A DNA stretch of 64,000 nt from Angelobacter sp036557225 (GTDB taxonomy: Bacteria > Acidobacteriota > Terriglobia > Terriglobales > Acidobacteriaceae), in NCBI GenBank assembly GCA_036557225.1, contig DATBHX010000030.1, forward strand, positions 12,846 through 76,845, in the 5' to 3' direction. Below, piece after piece: positions 26,477-36,337 of the stretch. Position 1 is the stretch's first letter. Each line of letters opens with the position of its first letter. Both the position numbers and the translations under genes were made by a program. The notes below the pieces were generated by a model, which saw only the letters and a program-made list of their open reading frames with translations, did not search any database and was not told where the DNA came from.

Positions 26477-27493
26477 CTAGCTTCCCACAAACCGTGCGTA
26501 CAGGCTGCGCGCCACAGCCGTGTCATTGGTCCCTTTGATGATGGCACGGCCGTCAGGGAAGAGGGTCATTTCGTAAGGATCGCGCCAAAACTTGAGCACA
26601 AAGGCGTTGTGTTTGACCGTGCCATGTGCGCCCAGCCGGCTGGACATCTCAACGAAGTTCACTGGCCGCGCACGTTCGTGGATCTGCACCGAGTTTCTCC
26701 CGCACAGCGTGATCTGCGGACGGCGCTCGCCGGCTAGGTGGGGAAACTCATGCCGTTCGCAAGTCTGGCAGCCGGGGCGTGGCTTGTCGGCAGCGATCTC
26801 TGCTTGTTCGTTGCTCCAGACATCGAAGGAGAGTAATGTGCGCCGCAGCTTGTCTTTGGCGCCGACCAGAAACTTGATGGCCTCGGTGGCCTGGATCGAC
26901 CCAATCAGGTTCACCGCGCTGTTCAGGATTCCCGCCGTATCACAGGTTTCCACGGTTCCCTCCGGCGGAGACGGAAACATACAAGCCAGACATGCGGTCT
27001 CGCCGGGAATTACGTTCATCGTGACGGCGTAGGCGGCCACAGCAGCGGCGTAAATCCATGGCTTGCCGTGCTTTACAGCAAAATCATTGATGAGGTAGCG
27101 GGTCTCAAAATTGTCGGTGGCATCCAGGATCAGATCGGTTTCGCTGAGCAATGTCTCGGCATTCTCCGGCGTCAGGTCGGCGACGTCCGGCGTTACCTCG
27201 ACGTCAGAGTTGAAAGCAGCTATCTTTTTGGCCGCAGCCACGGCTTTGGGTAACGATTCAGCGGCATCCGCTTCATCAAACAGGGTTTGCCGTTGCAAAT
27301 TGCTGGGTTCCACGTAGTCCCGGTCGATAATCCGCAACCGCCCCACGCCTGCCCGGGCCAGCAACCCTGAGACACAAGCCCCCGTCGCTCCACAGCCGAC
27401 GATGGTCGCCCTTCCCTCAGCCAATCTGGCTTGTCCCTCTGGGCCAATTCCGGGAAATAACACCTGGCGGGAGTATCGATCGTCAAACCGCAT
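26477..27493 (-). CDS. MoeB/ThiF/HesA-family adenylyltransferase (E1-like)
   Basis: 338 residues. The E1-like enzyme adenylates the C-terminal glycine of a sulfur-carrier protein (MoaD or ThiS type). Visible features: RYSRQVLFPGIGPEGQARLA; ATP-binding VGCGATGACV; NLQRQTLF with the arginine that contacts ATP; DATDNFETRYLINDF; paired zinc cysteines CLAC and CQTC; and the Cys of ETCDTAGIL at the sulfur-transfer position. About 75 residues follow the second CxxC, an added C-terminal domain of unknown role. With moaA in the same window a Moco role is attractive, but thiamine or other sulfur transfer is equally possible. Confidence 0.9.
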   Translation of the reverse strand: MRFDDRYSRQVLFPGIGPEGQARLAEGRATIVGCGATGACVSGLLARAGVGRLRIIDRDYVEPSNLQRQTLFDEADAAESLPKAVAAAKKIAAFNSDVEVTPDVADLTPENAETLLSETDLILDATDNFETRYLINDFAVKHGKPWIYAAAVAAYAVTMNVIPGETACLACMFPSPPEGTVETCDTAGILNSAVNLIGSIQATEAIKFLVGAKDKLRRTLLSFDVWSNEQAEIAADKPRPGCQTCERHEFPHLAGERRPQITLCGRNSVQIHERARPVNFVEMSSRLGAHGTVKHNAFVLKFWRDPYEMTLFPDGRAIIKGTNDTAVARSLYARFVGS

Positions 27494-27573
27494 AACACAT
27501 TTATTATAGGTGTTTACAGACTAGTAATTTAGTAAGGTTCCAGCGAGGGCATCGGCGCGAAGCTCGTTGGGGC

Positions 27574-30500
27574 ATGTACGTGCAACTAAGGTCCAAGCTG
27601 CTGCCATCGAAGTACACAAGCCGATCTCAAAATAAGGGGCAAATATTGCCACGCTTCCGACCAGTGTGCCTGGCCTTCGCGCTATGCCTTGGTGTGTGCG
27701 CGGCCCAGGACGCTACGCCCGGAAGCCAGGGCGCGCAGAGCGGGGGCCAGCGTCCTCCCGTCCAGGACACGGTTCCGCCCCTGGCAGCGCCTGTGCAACC
27801 CACCCGTCCCGCTCAGCCCGCAGCTGCTTCCTCCGTTGTCCCTGCACTCAACCTCAACAGCCTGCAGGGAAGTAAGGTCGCGGCCATCCAGATCAACAGC
27901 CCGGGAGTGGACAATTCTGAGAGCCTTGTGCCGCTCCTGCCTCAGAAAGCCAACGAACCGCTGGACAAGACGAAGGTCCGCCGCTCCGTGCAGACCCTTT
28001 ATGACACCGGCCGCTTTGCCGAAATCCAGGTGGAAGCGCAACGTACGCCCCAGGGGGACGTGGTGCTGGTGTTTGCCGCGCGCGAAAACTACTTCTTCGG
28101 CTCGTTGCTGGCGGAAGGATCGCCGGGCAAACCGAGTGACAGCCAGCTAATCAATGCCAGCAAGCTGAACCTGGGCGAGCAGTTTACTGAAGACAAGATC
28201 AAAGCCGGTATTGAGAACATGCAGCGATCGCTGCAGGATGCCGGATATTATCAAGCATCCATCAAGCCCTTTTACGAATGGGATTCTCATACCCAGCAGG
28301 TCAAAGTGCTTTTTGTGGTCGATCATGGCAAGCCCGCGCGCGTGGGCCTGGTGAACGTGACGGGATCTCCAGGATACAGCGCGGAAGAAGTGCGCAACAT
28401 CGCCAAGCTTCGTTCCGGCGACAAGGTAAACGGCACTAAGGTCACCACCGCTCTGCAGCGCCTGCGCAAGCGTTACCAGAAGCAGGACCGCCTGGAAGCC
28501 CAGGTCATTCTTACGCAACGCGTCTATCGGCCTGAGACCAATCTGGTGGATTACACCTTCGACATCAACCGCGGCCCGGTGGTCGACGTTAAAGTGGAGG
28601 GCGCAAGCTTACGCCAGGGCCAGGTCAAAAAACTGGTGCCGATTTATGAAGAGAGCGCGGTGGACGATGATCTGCTGAATGAAGGTGCGCGCAATATTCG
28701 CGACTATCTGCAAGGCAAGGGCTATTTTGACGTGAAGGTCACCTATGAGCAATCGCAGGACCCGCAGACGGAGCGACGCGACGTGATCTTTCATATCGAA
28801 CGGAACCAGCGCCACAAGCTGGTGGTCCTGGATATTGAGGGTAATCACTATTTCCGCCGTGACGATCTGCGCGAGCGCATGCTCATGCAACCGGCCGGGG
28901 GATTGCTGCTCTATGGTTTGTTCAGCCAGTCCATCCTCGCGCGTGACGTGCAGTCGATTGAGTATCTTTACCGCGACAACGGGTTTCTCCAGGTGAAGGT
29001 CACGCCTGAAGTGGATGACAATTACGGCAAGAAGGGCCGCATTCGTGTCGTGCTGAACGTGAATGAAGGCCCGCAGACCACCGTGGGCAAGCTCACCATT
29101 CAGGGAAATGAGGCGCTGCCGGAGAGCCAGATTCGCGACATGATCTCGGCTTCAGAGGGCCAGCCGTATTCGGACTCCATGGTCATCGGCGACCAGACCA
29201 AGGTGATGAATAACTATTTCGATCTCGGCTTTCCCCAGGTGAAGTTTGAATACACCACCGAGGCGCAGGCGGATAATCCCAACAAGATCGACGTGGCTTA
29301 CAAGATCAGCGAGGGCCCGCAGAATTTTGTCGATCGCGTATTCATTGCCGGACTCAATTACACCCGGCCGTTTGTGGTGCAGCGCGAAGTCAAGATCGGC
29401 AGCGGTGACCGTCTCAGCCAGAGCCAGATGCTCGAGTCGCAGCGCCGGCTCTATGATATGGGCATTTTCAACGAGGTGAACGTCGCAGTCCAAAATCCTG
29501 AAGGCGATACCACGCATAAGAACCTGAACTTCCAGCTCGCCGAAGCCCGGCGCTACACCTTTAATTATGGTGTCGGCCTGGAAGTGCAGACGGGGCAGCC
29601 TGCCGGGGTCTCCAGCCCGCAGGGTGAGACCGGCGTGAGCGGCCGCGTATCGTTTGACGTGACGCGGCTTAACTTTCGCGGGCGCGACCATACCATTACC
29701 TTCAAGAGCCGTTATGGCAACCTGGAAAAACTGCTTCTGATCGGCTATCAGGCGCCACGCCTGTTTGATTCGCAGAAGCTCACGCTCGACTTCACCACCT
29801 TCTATCAGCAGACCAACGATGTGCGCACCTTTACCGCCAAACGGCTGGAAGGTTCCGCCTCCATCAAGCAGGATTTCAGCAAGTCCACCACGTTACTTTA
29901 CCGGCTGATCTATCGCCGTGTGGATACTGACAACCTGGTGATTTCTGCCAACCTGATTCCTTTGTTCTCGCAGCCTGTGCGCGTTGGTATGCCCGACTTC
30001 ACCTATATTCGCGATACCCGTGACAATCCGATTGATTCGGTCAAGGGAACATTCAATACCTTTGATCTGGGTGTGGCGTCAAAGGTATTTGGTTCGCAGG
30101 CGAGCTTCACCCGCGTAGTGGCGCAGAACTCCACTTACTATCAGTTCCACAAGCGCCGCTGGACTTTTGCGCGCAACACGCGCATCGGCGTGGAAGAGCC
30201 GTTTGCCAGCACGCTTTTTATTCCTCTGCCCGAACTCTTCTTTGCCGGCGGGCCCACGTCGCATCGCGGCTTTGGCATCAACCAGGCCGGGCCGCGCGAC
30301 TTGAGTACGGGCTTCCCTCTCGGCGGGCAGGCTCTCTTTCTGAACAACTTTGAGCTGCGTACGCCGCCGCTGCCGTTTCCTTTTGTCGGCAACAATCTGA
30401 GCGCGGTAGTGTTTCATGATATGGGCAACGTTTTTGCCACGGCGAGCGACATGGTCAACAACTTCTTTCGTTATACGCAGCCGGAGCGCAACACCTGCAC

Positions 30501-30732
30501 GGTTCCTGGATCGTTGGTCTGCAACTTTAACTACGTTTCACATGCCATCGGCAGTGGCGTGCGCTACCGCACGCCCATCGGCCCCGTGAGCTTTGATGTC
30601 GGATACAATCTCAATCCGCCGGCCTTCCCAACTGCTGCCATGCAGGCGACACCCACATCGCCCGCTATACCAGCATCAGCCCAGGTGCTTCGGCACTTTA
30701 ATTTCTTTTTCAATATCGGACAAACCTTCTGA
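27574..30732 (+). CDS. bamA: Outer membrane protein assembly factor BamA (Omp85)
   Basis: 1052 residues. An N-terminal export signal region (FRPVCLAFALCLGVCAAQDA) leads into a Pro/Gln-rich linker and then successive POTRA domains (about 100-600), recognisable by G-x-x-x-F/Y-D-V-K patterns such as LQGKGYFDVKVTYEQS and LYDMGIFNEVNVAVQN. The C-terminal third is a 16-strand barrel; the conserved loop-6 motif is GGPTSHRGFGINQ (RGF) near residue 890, and the last residue is Phe, as in assembled outer membrane proteins. It is longer than E. coli BamA (810), mostly from extra POTRA-like sequence. First gene of the bamA-surA-like-tamB-pcm cluster. Confidence 0.92.
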   Translation: MYVQLRSKLLPSKYTSRSQNKGQILPRFRPVCLAFALCLGVCAAQDATPGSQGAQSGGQRPPVQDTVPPLAAPVQPTRPAQPAAASSVVPALNLNSLQGSKVAAIQINSPGVDNSESLVPLLPQKANEPLDKTKVRRSVQTLYDTGRFAEIQVEAQRTPQGDVVLVFAARENYFFGSLLAEGSPGKPSDSQLINASKLNLGEQFTEDKIKAGIENMQRSLQDAGYYQASIKPFYEWDSHTQQVKVLFVVDHGKPARVGLVNVTGSPGYSAEEVRNIAKLRSGDKVNGTKVTTALQRLRKRYQKQDRLEAQVILTQRVYRPETNLVDYTFDINRGPVVDVKVEGASLRQGQVKKLVPIYEESAVDDDLLNEGARNIRDYLQGKGYFDVKVTYEQSQDPQTERRDVIFHIERNQRHKLVVLDIEGNHYFRRDDLRERMLMQPAGGLLLYGLFSQSILARDVQSIEYLYRDNGFLQVKVTPEVDDNYGKKGRIRVVLNVNEGPQTTVGKLTIQGNEALPESQIRDMISASEGQPYSDSMVIGDQTKVMNNYFDLGFPQVKFEYTTEAQADNPNKIDVAYKISEGPQNFVDRVFIAGLNYTRPFVVQREVKIGSGDRLSQSQMLESQRRLYDMGIFNEVNVAVQNPEGDTTHKNLNFQLAEARRYTFNYGVGLEVQTGQPAGVSSPQGETGVSGRVSFDVTRLNFRGRDHTITFKSRYGNLEKLLLIGYQAPRLFDSQKLTLDFTTFYQQTNDVRTFTAKRLEGSASIKQDFSKSTTLLYRLIYRRVDTDNLVISANLIPLFSQPVRVGMPDFTYIRDTRDNPIDSVKGTFNTFDLGVASKVFGSQASFTRVVAQNSTYYQFHKRRWTFARNTRIGVEEPFASTLFIPLPELFFAGGPTSHRGFGINQAGPRDLSTGFPLGGQALFLNNFELRTPPLPFPFVGNNLSAVVFHDMGNVFATASDMVNNFFRYTQPERNTCTVPGSLVCNFNYVSHAIGSGVRYRTPIGPVSFDVGYNLNPPAFPTAAMQATPTSPAIPASAQVLRHFNFFFNIGQTF

Positions 30733-31415
30733 TGCGGAAGTTTCTCCAGTTCGTGATGCTGTTGTTGCCGCTGAGCGCATGGGCGCAACCGCAGGTGGTG
30801 GACCGCATGGTGGCCGTGGTGAACAAGCGGGTCATCCTGCAAAGCGAACTGGACCAGGCAGCGCGTGTGGAGTTCCTGTTGCAGGGGAAGCCCATCACCG
30901 GGCTGACTCAGGCCGGCATCTCGGCTGTGCTCGATCAGCTGATTGACCGTGCGTTGCTGGACCAGCAGATCGTCAACTCTGCCATACTCGATCCCACAGC
31001 GGAAGAGCTTGCCGCCAAAGTCAGGGAGGTGCGCGCAAACATTCCCGGTGGGCTGAATGACGATCGCTGGAAAGCCACTCTTGCCGGTTATGGGCTGACG
31101 CAGCAAGACCTGGAGGAGCAACTGGCTTCCCAGGCACGCATTCTGCGCTTTGTCGATCTGCGTTTTCGCGGGTTGGTACGCGTCGAAAAAGACGCCATTG
31201 AGACCTATTACCAGCAGCAGTTCGTGCCGGAGATGCAAAAGCGCAACGCCACAGCACCGCCGCTGGCCGAGGTCTCTGACAAAATTGAACAGATCCTGGT
31301 GGAGCAGCGGGTTGACGGCCTCTTGACGGAATGGCTGAAGACTTTGCGCGCGCAGGCCCACATTGAAACCATGACGCCTGCTTCACCTGGTTCTGCTGCC
31401 GGTACCGCGTCATGA
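30732..31415 (+). CDS. SurA-N-like periplasmic chaperone without PPIase domain
   Basis: 227 residues with a signal peptide (MRKFLQFVMLLLPLSAWAQ). The mature protein begins VVDRMVAVVNKRVILQSELD, the SurA N-terminal helical domain signature, and has LLDQLIDRALLDQQ-type helices after it. No parvulin (rotamase) domain follows, so it would act as a holdase for outer membrane proteins rather than an isomerase. Its ATG overlaps the bamA stop codon by one base (TGATG) and its own stop overlaps tamB by four (ATGA), strong evidence for a translation-coupled outer membrane biogenesis operon. Confidence 0.85.
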   Translation: MRKFLQFVMLLLPLSAWAQPQVVDRMVAVVNKRVILQSELDQAARVEFLLQGKPITGLTQAGISAVLDQLIDRALLDQQIVNSAILDPTAEELAAKVREVRANIPGGLNDDRWKATLAGYGLTQQDLEEQLASQARILRFVDLRFRGLVRVEKDAIETYYQQQFVPEMQKRNATAPPLAEVSDKIEQILVEQRVDGLLTEWLKTLRAQAHIETMTPASPGSAAGTAS

Positions 31416-34400
31416 CGCCAAACACGCAGACCGTGATTGCGGCCCCTCCGGCCAGCAAAGGCAAGAAGCGCCGGTGGCGCCTTGCCGTACTCGTGACGGT
31501 GGCCGTCCTGGCCGTATTCATCGGCGGTCTGGCGATTTACATGAACAGCGATGGCTTTCGCGAGACTGTGCGTGCGCGAGTGGTGGCTGAACTCGAACGC
31601 GCCACCGGCGGCAAGGTCGAGCTTGAATCGTTTACCTGGAAGCTCTCTACGCTGCACTTTGAAATTCGCAATCTCACCATCCACGGCCGAGAGCCGGTCT
31701 ATGAAGTTCCGTACGCTCACGCCGACCGTATTTCTGTCGGCGTCAAGGTCGTTTCATTTTTTTCACGCAAGATTTCTCTGGAGAAAGTGGACATCGATGG
31801 CGCCGTGCTGCACCTCATCATCTACCCGGATGGAAGCACCAACCAGCCATCGCCGCAGGCAGGCCGTCCTGGAGCGGCCGAAGAGGAAAAGGACCTGTTT
31901 GATCTGGCGATCAAACAAACTGCCATCAATAACGGCACGTTGTTCATCAACCGGGAGAGGTTCCCATTTGCGCTGGGCGGAAAAGATCTTTCGGCCGGCA
32001 TGACCTATGTTCCCAGCCAGAAGGCCTATGACGGTCATCTGGATATGGCGCCGCTCCACATTGTGTATATGGACCGCGGCGTTGCCGGCACGGTCGATGC
32101 CGACGTGCACACCAGTTTTCTGCTGCACGAAAAAGAGACCGAGATCAAGTTATTGAAGGTCGCCACGAAAACCTCACAGCTTGAGGCCAGCGGCACGCTG
32201 CGCAACTACAACAGCCCGGAACTCACGCTGCAGTACCAGGCAGGGCTTGATTTGCAGGAGGTCGCGAAAGTTGCCAGGGTTCCACAGCTGCGGGCCGGCC
32301 ATGCCGATCTGAAAGGCGCTTTCTCCTGGCAGCACGCGCAGTATTCATTCCAGGGCAGCACGAATGTCCGCGATCTGGAATGGCGCGATTCCACTCTGCG
32401 TCTCGCCGGGATTGATGCCAGCTCTCCCTATACGATTACGGCGGAGAAGATTGTTTTGCCGCGCATAGTAGCGCGAGCTTTTGGCGGCAGCGTGCAGGGT
32501 GATCTGCAGATCGCGAATTGGAATCCTCCTTCCGGCCGCAAAGGGCCGCTGCCGAGTGGCGCTACCAGGCTCCATCTCTCCGGTGTTGACATACGCAAGC
32601 TCGCTGTTGCTGTTTCAAACGCCGGTCTTCGTCTGGACAAAGTTGAACTGGCAGGGAATGTTTCAGGCGATGTGAATTCTTCGTGGACCGGATCGCCGCA
32701 AAGGGCCGTCACCAACTTTAAGCTTGAAGTGAATCCACCGGCGAATCCAACGGCCAGAGAAGTTCCCGTCACGGCACAGCTGCAAGCTACCTATCACGGC
32801 GACCTGCGCACCCTTGATGTCGCCGGGCTCACGCTGGCGACGCGCAATATCCGCTTGAGCGCCACCGGAGGTCTGGGCTCAGACAAGGCGCAGGCCCGCG
32901 TCTCAATCAACGCCACTGACCTGCACGAGCTTCAGCCCGCGCTCGATGCGCTGGCTCCGGGAACACGCATCCCGGTCGTGTTGGAAGGCCGCTCCTCATT
33001 TAACGGAACCATCTTCGGCAGGCTGGAAGCGCTCTCCGCGCACGGCCATGTGGAGCTGGAAAAATTCGATACTGAATTCCGGCTTGCTCCCGTTGCTGGG
33101 AGCCAAACCGCATCCAAGACTCCGCCACGCCACCTTCACTGGGATTCACTTTCCGCCGACCTCAACTACAGCCCAGCCATGATCTCACTGCTGCGCGGGA
33201 CGCTGCGCCGCGGCGCCGCGCAGTTCGGCTTCTCCGCCAGCGCCACGCTGCATCAGGGCGATTTTGATGAGCGCACCAGCCAGATCAATCTCTCGCTTCA
33301 CGTGCAAAATGAAAACGTGACCGACGTGCAGACGCTCGCCGAGATCAGCTATCCCGTCACCGGCGTGGTTAACGCCGATCTGCAGATTGCGGGTACGATG
33401 TACAACCTGCATGGCGGCGGTAAAGTTCAGATCACCAAACTCACAGCGTATGGCGAGCCATTTAAGGCGTTCAGCGCTGACCTTCGCCTGAATGGAAGCA
33501 ATGCCGCGCTGGAGAACATTCTTCTCGGACACAACGGCGCGCGGCTTACCGGATCCGCCGCCTATAACCTGGAGAACAAGAATTTCCATTTCGACCTGAC
33601 CGCCACCAATATCGACTTTGAAAACTTTCGTGACGTCATGCCGGCGCGCCTGAGCGTACAAGGTCAGGCAGGTTTTCACGTCACCGGCTCCGGAACCGAA
33701 GATGCTCCGGTCATCAACGGCCAGCTCGACCTGCGCAACATTGTGTTGAACCGCGAACTGGTGGGCAACATGACAGTGCAGGTGGAAACGCAGGGCGAGG
33801 ATGTGGTCCTGCGTGGACGCTCCAATTTTACGGATGCCGAGCTGAGCGTCGATGGGAAGGTGCACTTGCGCGGTGATTGGCCGGGCGACGTGGCGCTGAA
33901 GTTTTCCCGACTCGATTTCGATCCTCTCATCCGCGCTTATTTCCAGGGCCAGATCACCGGTCACTCTTCCATCGCCGGCGCCATTGATGTTCGGGGGCCG
34001 ATGAAAAAGCCCCGCAGCCTCGCCATCACCGGAAATGTCAGCCAGCTCTCTGCTGACGTGGAGAACGTAAAGCTCCAGAACAGTGGTCCCATCCATCTTG
34101 CGATCGAGAACGCTTCGCTCAAGGTAGACGAGTTTCATCTGACCGGCAACCAGACTGACGTCTCGATTCAGGGCAGCGCGCAGCTTGTCGCCGATCATGC
34201 TCTCGATCTGCGGTCCAAAGGACGTTTTGATCTGAAGCTGCTGCAGCTTTTCAACCCCAACCTGGTTGGGAATGGCCCGGCTACATTCACGGTGAATATC
34301 GGCGGCAATGCTGCGCGTCCTTCGTTGGGCGGCAAGCTGGAGCTCAACGATGCGGCCGTCTCCTTTGTTGACCTGCCCAACGGTTTGAGCCACATCAATG

Positions 34401-35491
34401 GATCCCTGGTGTTTGCCCAGGACCGCATGCAGATTGAAAAACTTACGGCGCAGACCGGCGGCGGCGAGCTGAATGTTGGCGGATTCCTGGCGTTCCGCAA
34501 CGGGCTTTACTTTGACCTGACGGCCACGGGCAAGGACGTGCGCCTGCGCTATCCACCAGGGGTGAGCTCTTCCGCCGATGCCAACCTGCGTTACACCGGT
34601 TCAGCCAAAGGCTCTCTGCTCAGTGGCGATATTATTGTCACTCGCTTCGGCATGAATCCGCATTTTGATTTCGCCAACTACCTGGCGCAAAGCAAGAAGG
34701 CTCCCACACTTACCACGCTGAACCCGTTTCTCGACAACATGCGGCTCGACCTGCATGTGACCTCCACTCCGGATTTGCGGGTGGAGACCTCGCTGGCCAA
34801 ACTTTCCGGCGATGTAGATCTCCGTGTTCGTGGCACAGCCACGCGGCCGGCGATCGTGGGTCGCGTGAATATCGCTGAGGGCGATATCTACTTCAACGGA
34901 ACCAAGTACCGGCTGGAGCGTGGCGACATCACCTTCAGCAATCCGCTGACCATCGATCCCGTAGTCAACATTGATATGTCGGCGCGCGTGCAGGACTATG
35001 ACATCACGATCGGACTGCATGGATCGGCCATCAACGGCCGCGGGCTCAGCATGGCCTATCGTTCTGATCCGCCGCTATCCAACGCCGATATCATCGCTCT
35101 GCTGGCCTTTGGACGGACGCGCGATCAGACACTGTACTCGGCGAGCCAGCCCGGGCAAAGCCCCAATGATGCAGCCACGGCTTCCAATGCCATTCTGGGT
35201 GAGGCCCTGAATGCGACGTTCAGCAACCGCGTGCAGCGGCTCTTTGGCGGCAGCCGTGTTACCGTTGACCCGCAGTTCATCGGCTCGGAAAACAACCCCA
35301 GCGCGCGTGTCACCATTGAACAGACTGTCAACAACAACATTACCTTCACGTACAGCACCAGCCTTACGCAGTCGGCGGAGACGGTGATTCAGGTGGAATA
35401 CAACATTGATAAGAATGTCTCCATCGTAGCCGTGAGAGACCAGAACGGCGTGCTCGGGTTCGATTTGCGGATTCGCCGGCGGAAAAAGTGA
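31412..35491 (+). CDS. tamB: TamB/DUF490-family translocation and assembly protein
   Basis: 1359 residues. One N-terminal inner membrane anchor (RRWRLAVLVTVAVLAVFIGG), then a long beta-rich AsmA/TamB-type region spanning the periplasm, and the conserved C-terminal DUF490 domain (for example LKLSGDVDLRVRGTATRPAI-like strands, INIAEGDIYFNGTKYRLERG-like turns, SARVTIEQTVNNNITFTYST). Members form grooved bridges that carry phospholipids, or help outer membrane protein insertion, between inner and outer membranes. The overlap with the chaperone gene and closeness to bamA support that role. A TamA is not separately present, so BamA may be the partner. Confidence 0.9.
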   Translation: MTPNTQTVIAAPPASKGKKRRWRLAVLVTVAVLAVFIGGLAIYMNSDGFRETVRARVVAELERATGGKVELESFTWKLSTLHFEIRNLTIHGREPVYEVPYAHADRISVGVKVVSFFSRKISLEKVDIDGAVLHLIIYPDGSTNQPSPQAGRPGAAEEEKDLFDLAIKQTAINNGTLFINRERFPFALGGKDLSAGMTYVPSQKAYDGHLDMAPLHIVYMDRGVAGTVDADVHTSFLLHEKETEIKLLKVATKTSQLEASGTLRNYNSPELTLQYQAGLDLQEVAKVARVPQLRAGHADLKGAFSWQHAQYSFQGSTNVRDLEWRDSTLRLAGIDASSPYTITAEKIVLPRIVARAFGGSVQGDLQIANWNPPSGRKGPLPSGATRLHLSGVDIRKLAVAVSNAGLRLDKVELAGNVSGDVNSSWTGSPQRAVTNFKLEVNPPANPTAREVPVTAQLQATYHGDLRTLDVAGLTLATRNIRLSATGGLGSDKAQARVSINATDLHELQPALDALAPGTRIPVVLEGRSSFNGTIFGRLEALSAHGHVELEKFDTEFRLAPVAGSQTASKTPPRHLHWDSLSADLNYSPAMISLLRGTLRRGAAQFGFSASATLHQGDFDERTSQINLSLHVQNENVTDVQTLAEISYPVTGVVNADLQIAGTMYNLHGGGKVQITKLTAYGEPFKAFSADLRLNGSNAALENILLGHNGARLTGSAAYNLENKNFHFDLTATNIDFENFRDVMPARLSVQGQAGFHVTGSGTEDAPVINGQLDLRNIVLNRELVGNMTVQVETQGEDVVLRGRSNFTDAELSVDGKVHLRGDWPGDVALKFSRLDFDPLIRAYFQGQITGHSSIAGAIDVRGPMKKPRSLAITGNVSQLSADVENVKLQNSGPIHLAIENASLKVDEFHLTGNQTDVSIQGSAQLVADHALDLRSKGRFDLKLLQLFNPNLVGNGPATFTVNIGGNAARPSLGGKLELNDAAVSFVDLPNGLSHINGSLVFAQDRMQIEKLTAQTGGGELNVGGFLAFRNGLYFDLTATGKDVRLRYPPGVSSSADANLRYTGSAKGSLLSGDIIVTRFGMNPHFDFANYLAQSKKAPTLTTLNPFLDNMRLDLHVTSTPDLRVETSLAKLSGDVDLRVRGTATRPAIVGRVNIAEGDIYFNGTKYRLERGDITFSNPLTIDPVVNIDMSARVQDYDITIGLHGSAINGRGLSMAYRSDPPLSNADIIALLAFGRTRDQTLYSASQPGQSPNDAATASNAILGEALNATFSNRVQRLFGGSRVTVDPQFIGSENNPSARVTIEQTVNNNITFTYSTSLTQSAETVIQVEYNIDKNVSIVAVRDQNGVLGFDLRIRRRKK

Positions 35492-35495
35492 CCTT

Positions 35496-36158
35496 ATGAA
35501 CGGCAACGGAGCAGAGCCCTTTGCGGCTGAGCGGTTCGCCATGGTGGAGCAGCAGCTGCGCCGTCGCGGCATACACGACGAGCGCCTGCTTGCCGCCATG
35601 TACAAAGTGCCGCGGCATGAGTTCGTCAGCCGGCAGAGTTGGAGCGAAGCCTACGCCGACCATCCCGTAGCGATTGGTGAACACCAGACTACCTCGCAGC
35701 CTTACATGATTGCGGCGATGATCCAGGCTGCACAGATCAAGCCGCAGGACCGCGTGCTTGAAATAGGCGCCGGCTCCGGATACCAGACCGCGGTGCTGGC
35801 CGAGCTGGCAAGCCAAGTCTTTGCCGTGGAGCGTTATGCCTCGCTGGCCGATGCGGCCGGACAAATGCTGGATCGGCTGGGCTATCGTAATGTGAAGGTC
35901 GTCGCCGCCGATGGTTCGCTGGGATGGTCCGAAGCTGCGCCTTATGACGCCATCATTGTTTCGGCTGCTGCTCCGCGCATTCCTCCGGCGCTGACCGAAC
36001 AGCTGGCTCCCGGCGGCCGACTGGTGATTCCCGTCGGTGATTCGCAGGAACAGGTGGTGCAGCTGGTGCAGCGTGATGAGCAGGGCAATCTGAGTGTGCG
36101 GACGCTGGAAGGCTGTCGCTTTGTGCCGCTGATCGGGCAACAGGGGTTTGCGGCGTAA
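35496..36158 (+). CDS. pcm: Protein-L-isoaspartate O-methyltransferase
   Basis: 220 residues. Repairs isomerised aspartyl residues by SAM-dependent methylation. Signatures: VPRHEFVSRQSWSEAYADHP near the N-terminus, IGEHQTTSQPYMIAAMIQAA (the substrate-binding TSQP loop), SAM motif I VLEIGAGSGYQTAVLAELAS, and APGGRLVIPVGDSQEQVVQL. Length and motif order fit the family fully. It starts 4 bases after tamB and probably belongs to the same transcript, although the functional link with outer membrane assembly is not obvious. An inverted word-repeat array begins 3 bases after its stop codon. Confidence 0.95.
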   Translation: MNGNGAEPFAAERFAMVEQQLRRRGIHDERLLAAMYKVPRHEFVSRQSWSEAYADHPVAIGEHQTTSQPYMIAAMIQAAQIKPQDRVLEIGAGSGYQTAVLAELASQVFAVERYASLADAAGQMLDRLGYRNVKVVAADGSLGWSEAAPYDAIIVSAAAPRIPPALTEQLAPGGRLVIPVGDSQEQVVQLVQRDEQGNLSVRTLEGCRFVPLIGQQGFAA

Positions 36159-36161
36159 GAG

Positions 36162-36326
36162 GCAATTAGCAAATAGCAATTGGCAATTAGCCAAAGCAGG
36201 TCAACGCGACGGCCCCGAAGATCGCGAAGAAAAACTGCAATTCAGCTTTCATCGCCTGCGTTGCGCTCTTGGCGTCCTTTGCGGTCAAACGCTTTTGCTA
36301 ATTGCCAATTGCTATTTGCTAATTGC
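36162..36326. repeat. Perfect 30-bp inverted word array between pcm and ubiA-like gene
   Basis: Bases 36162-36191 are heptad words (GCAATTA, GCAAATA, GCAATTG, GCAATTA, GC); bases 36297-36326 are their exact reverse complement, 30 of 30. The spacer is 105 bases and contains a GC-rich pair of degenerate words (GGCCCCGAAGATCGCGAAG and GGCGTCCTTTGCGGT). The left arm starts 3 bases after the pcm stop; the right arm ends 11 bases before the GTG start of the next gene. Confidence 0.92.
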
Positions 36327-36337
36327 TACAATACTCC

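Noticed and set aside
33185..34393. Minus-strand open frame of 402 codons inside tamB
   Set aside because: Antisense to a gene with clear start, overlaps and family ending; no independent start signal.
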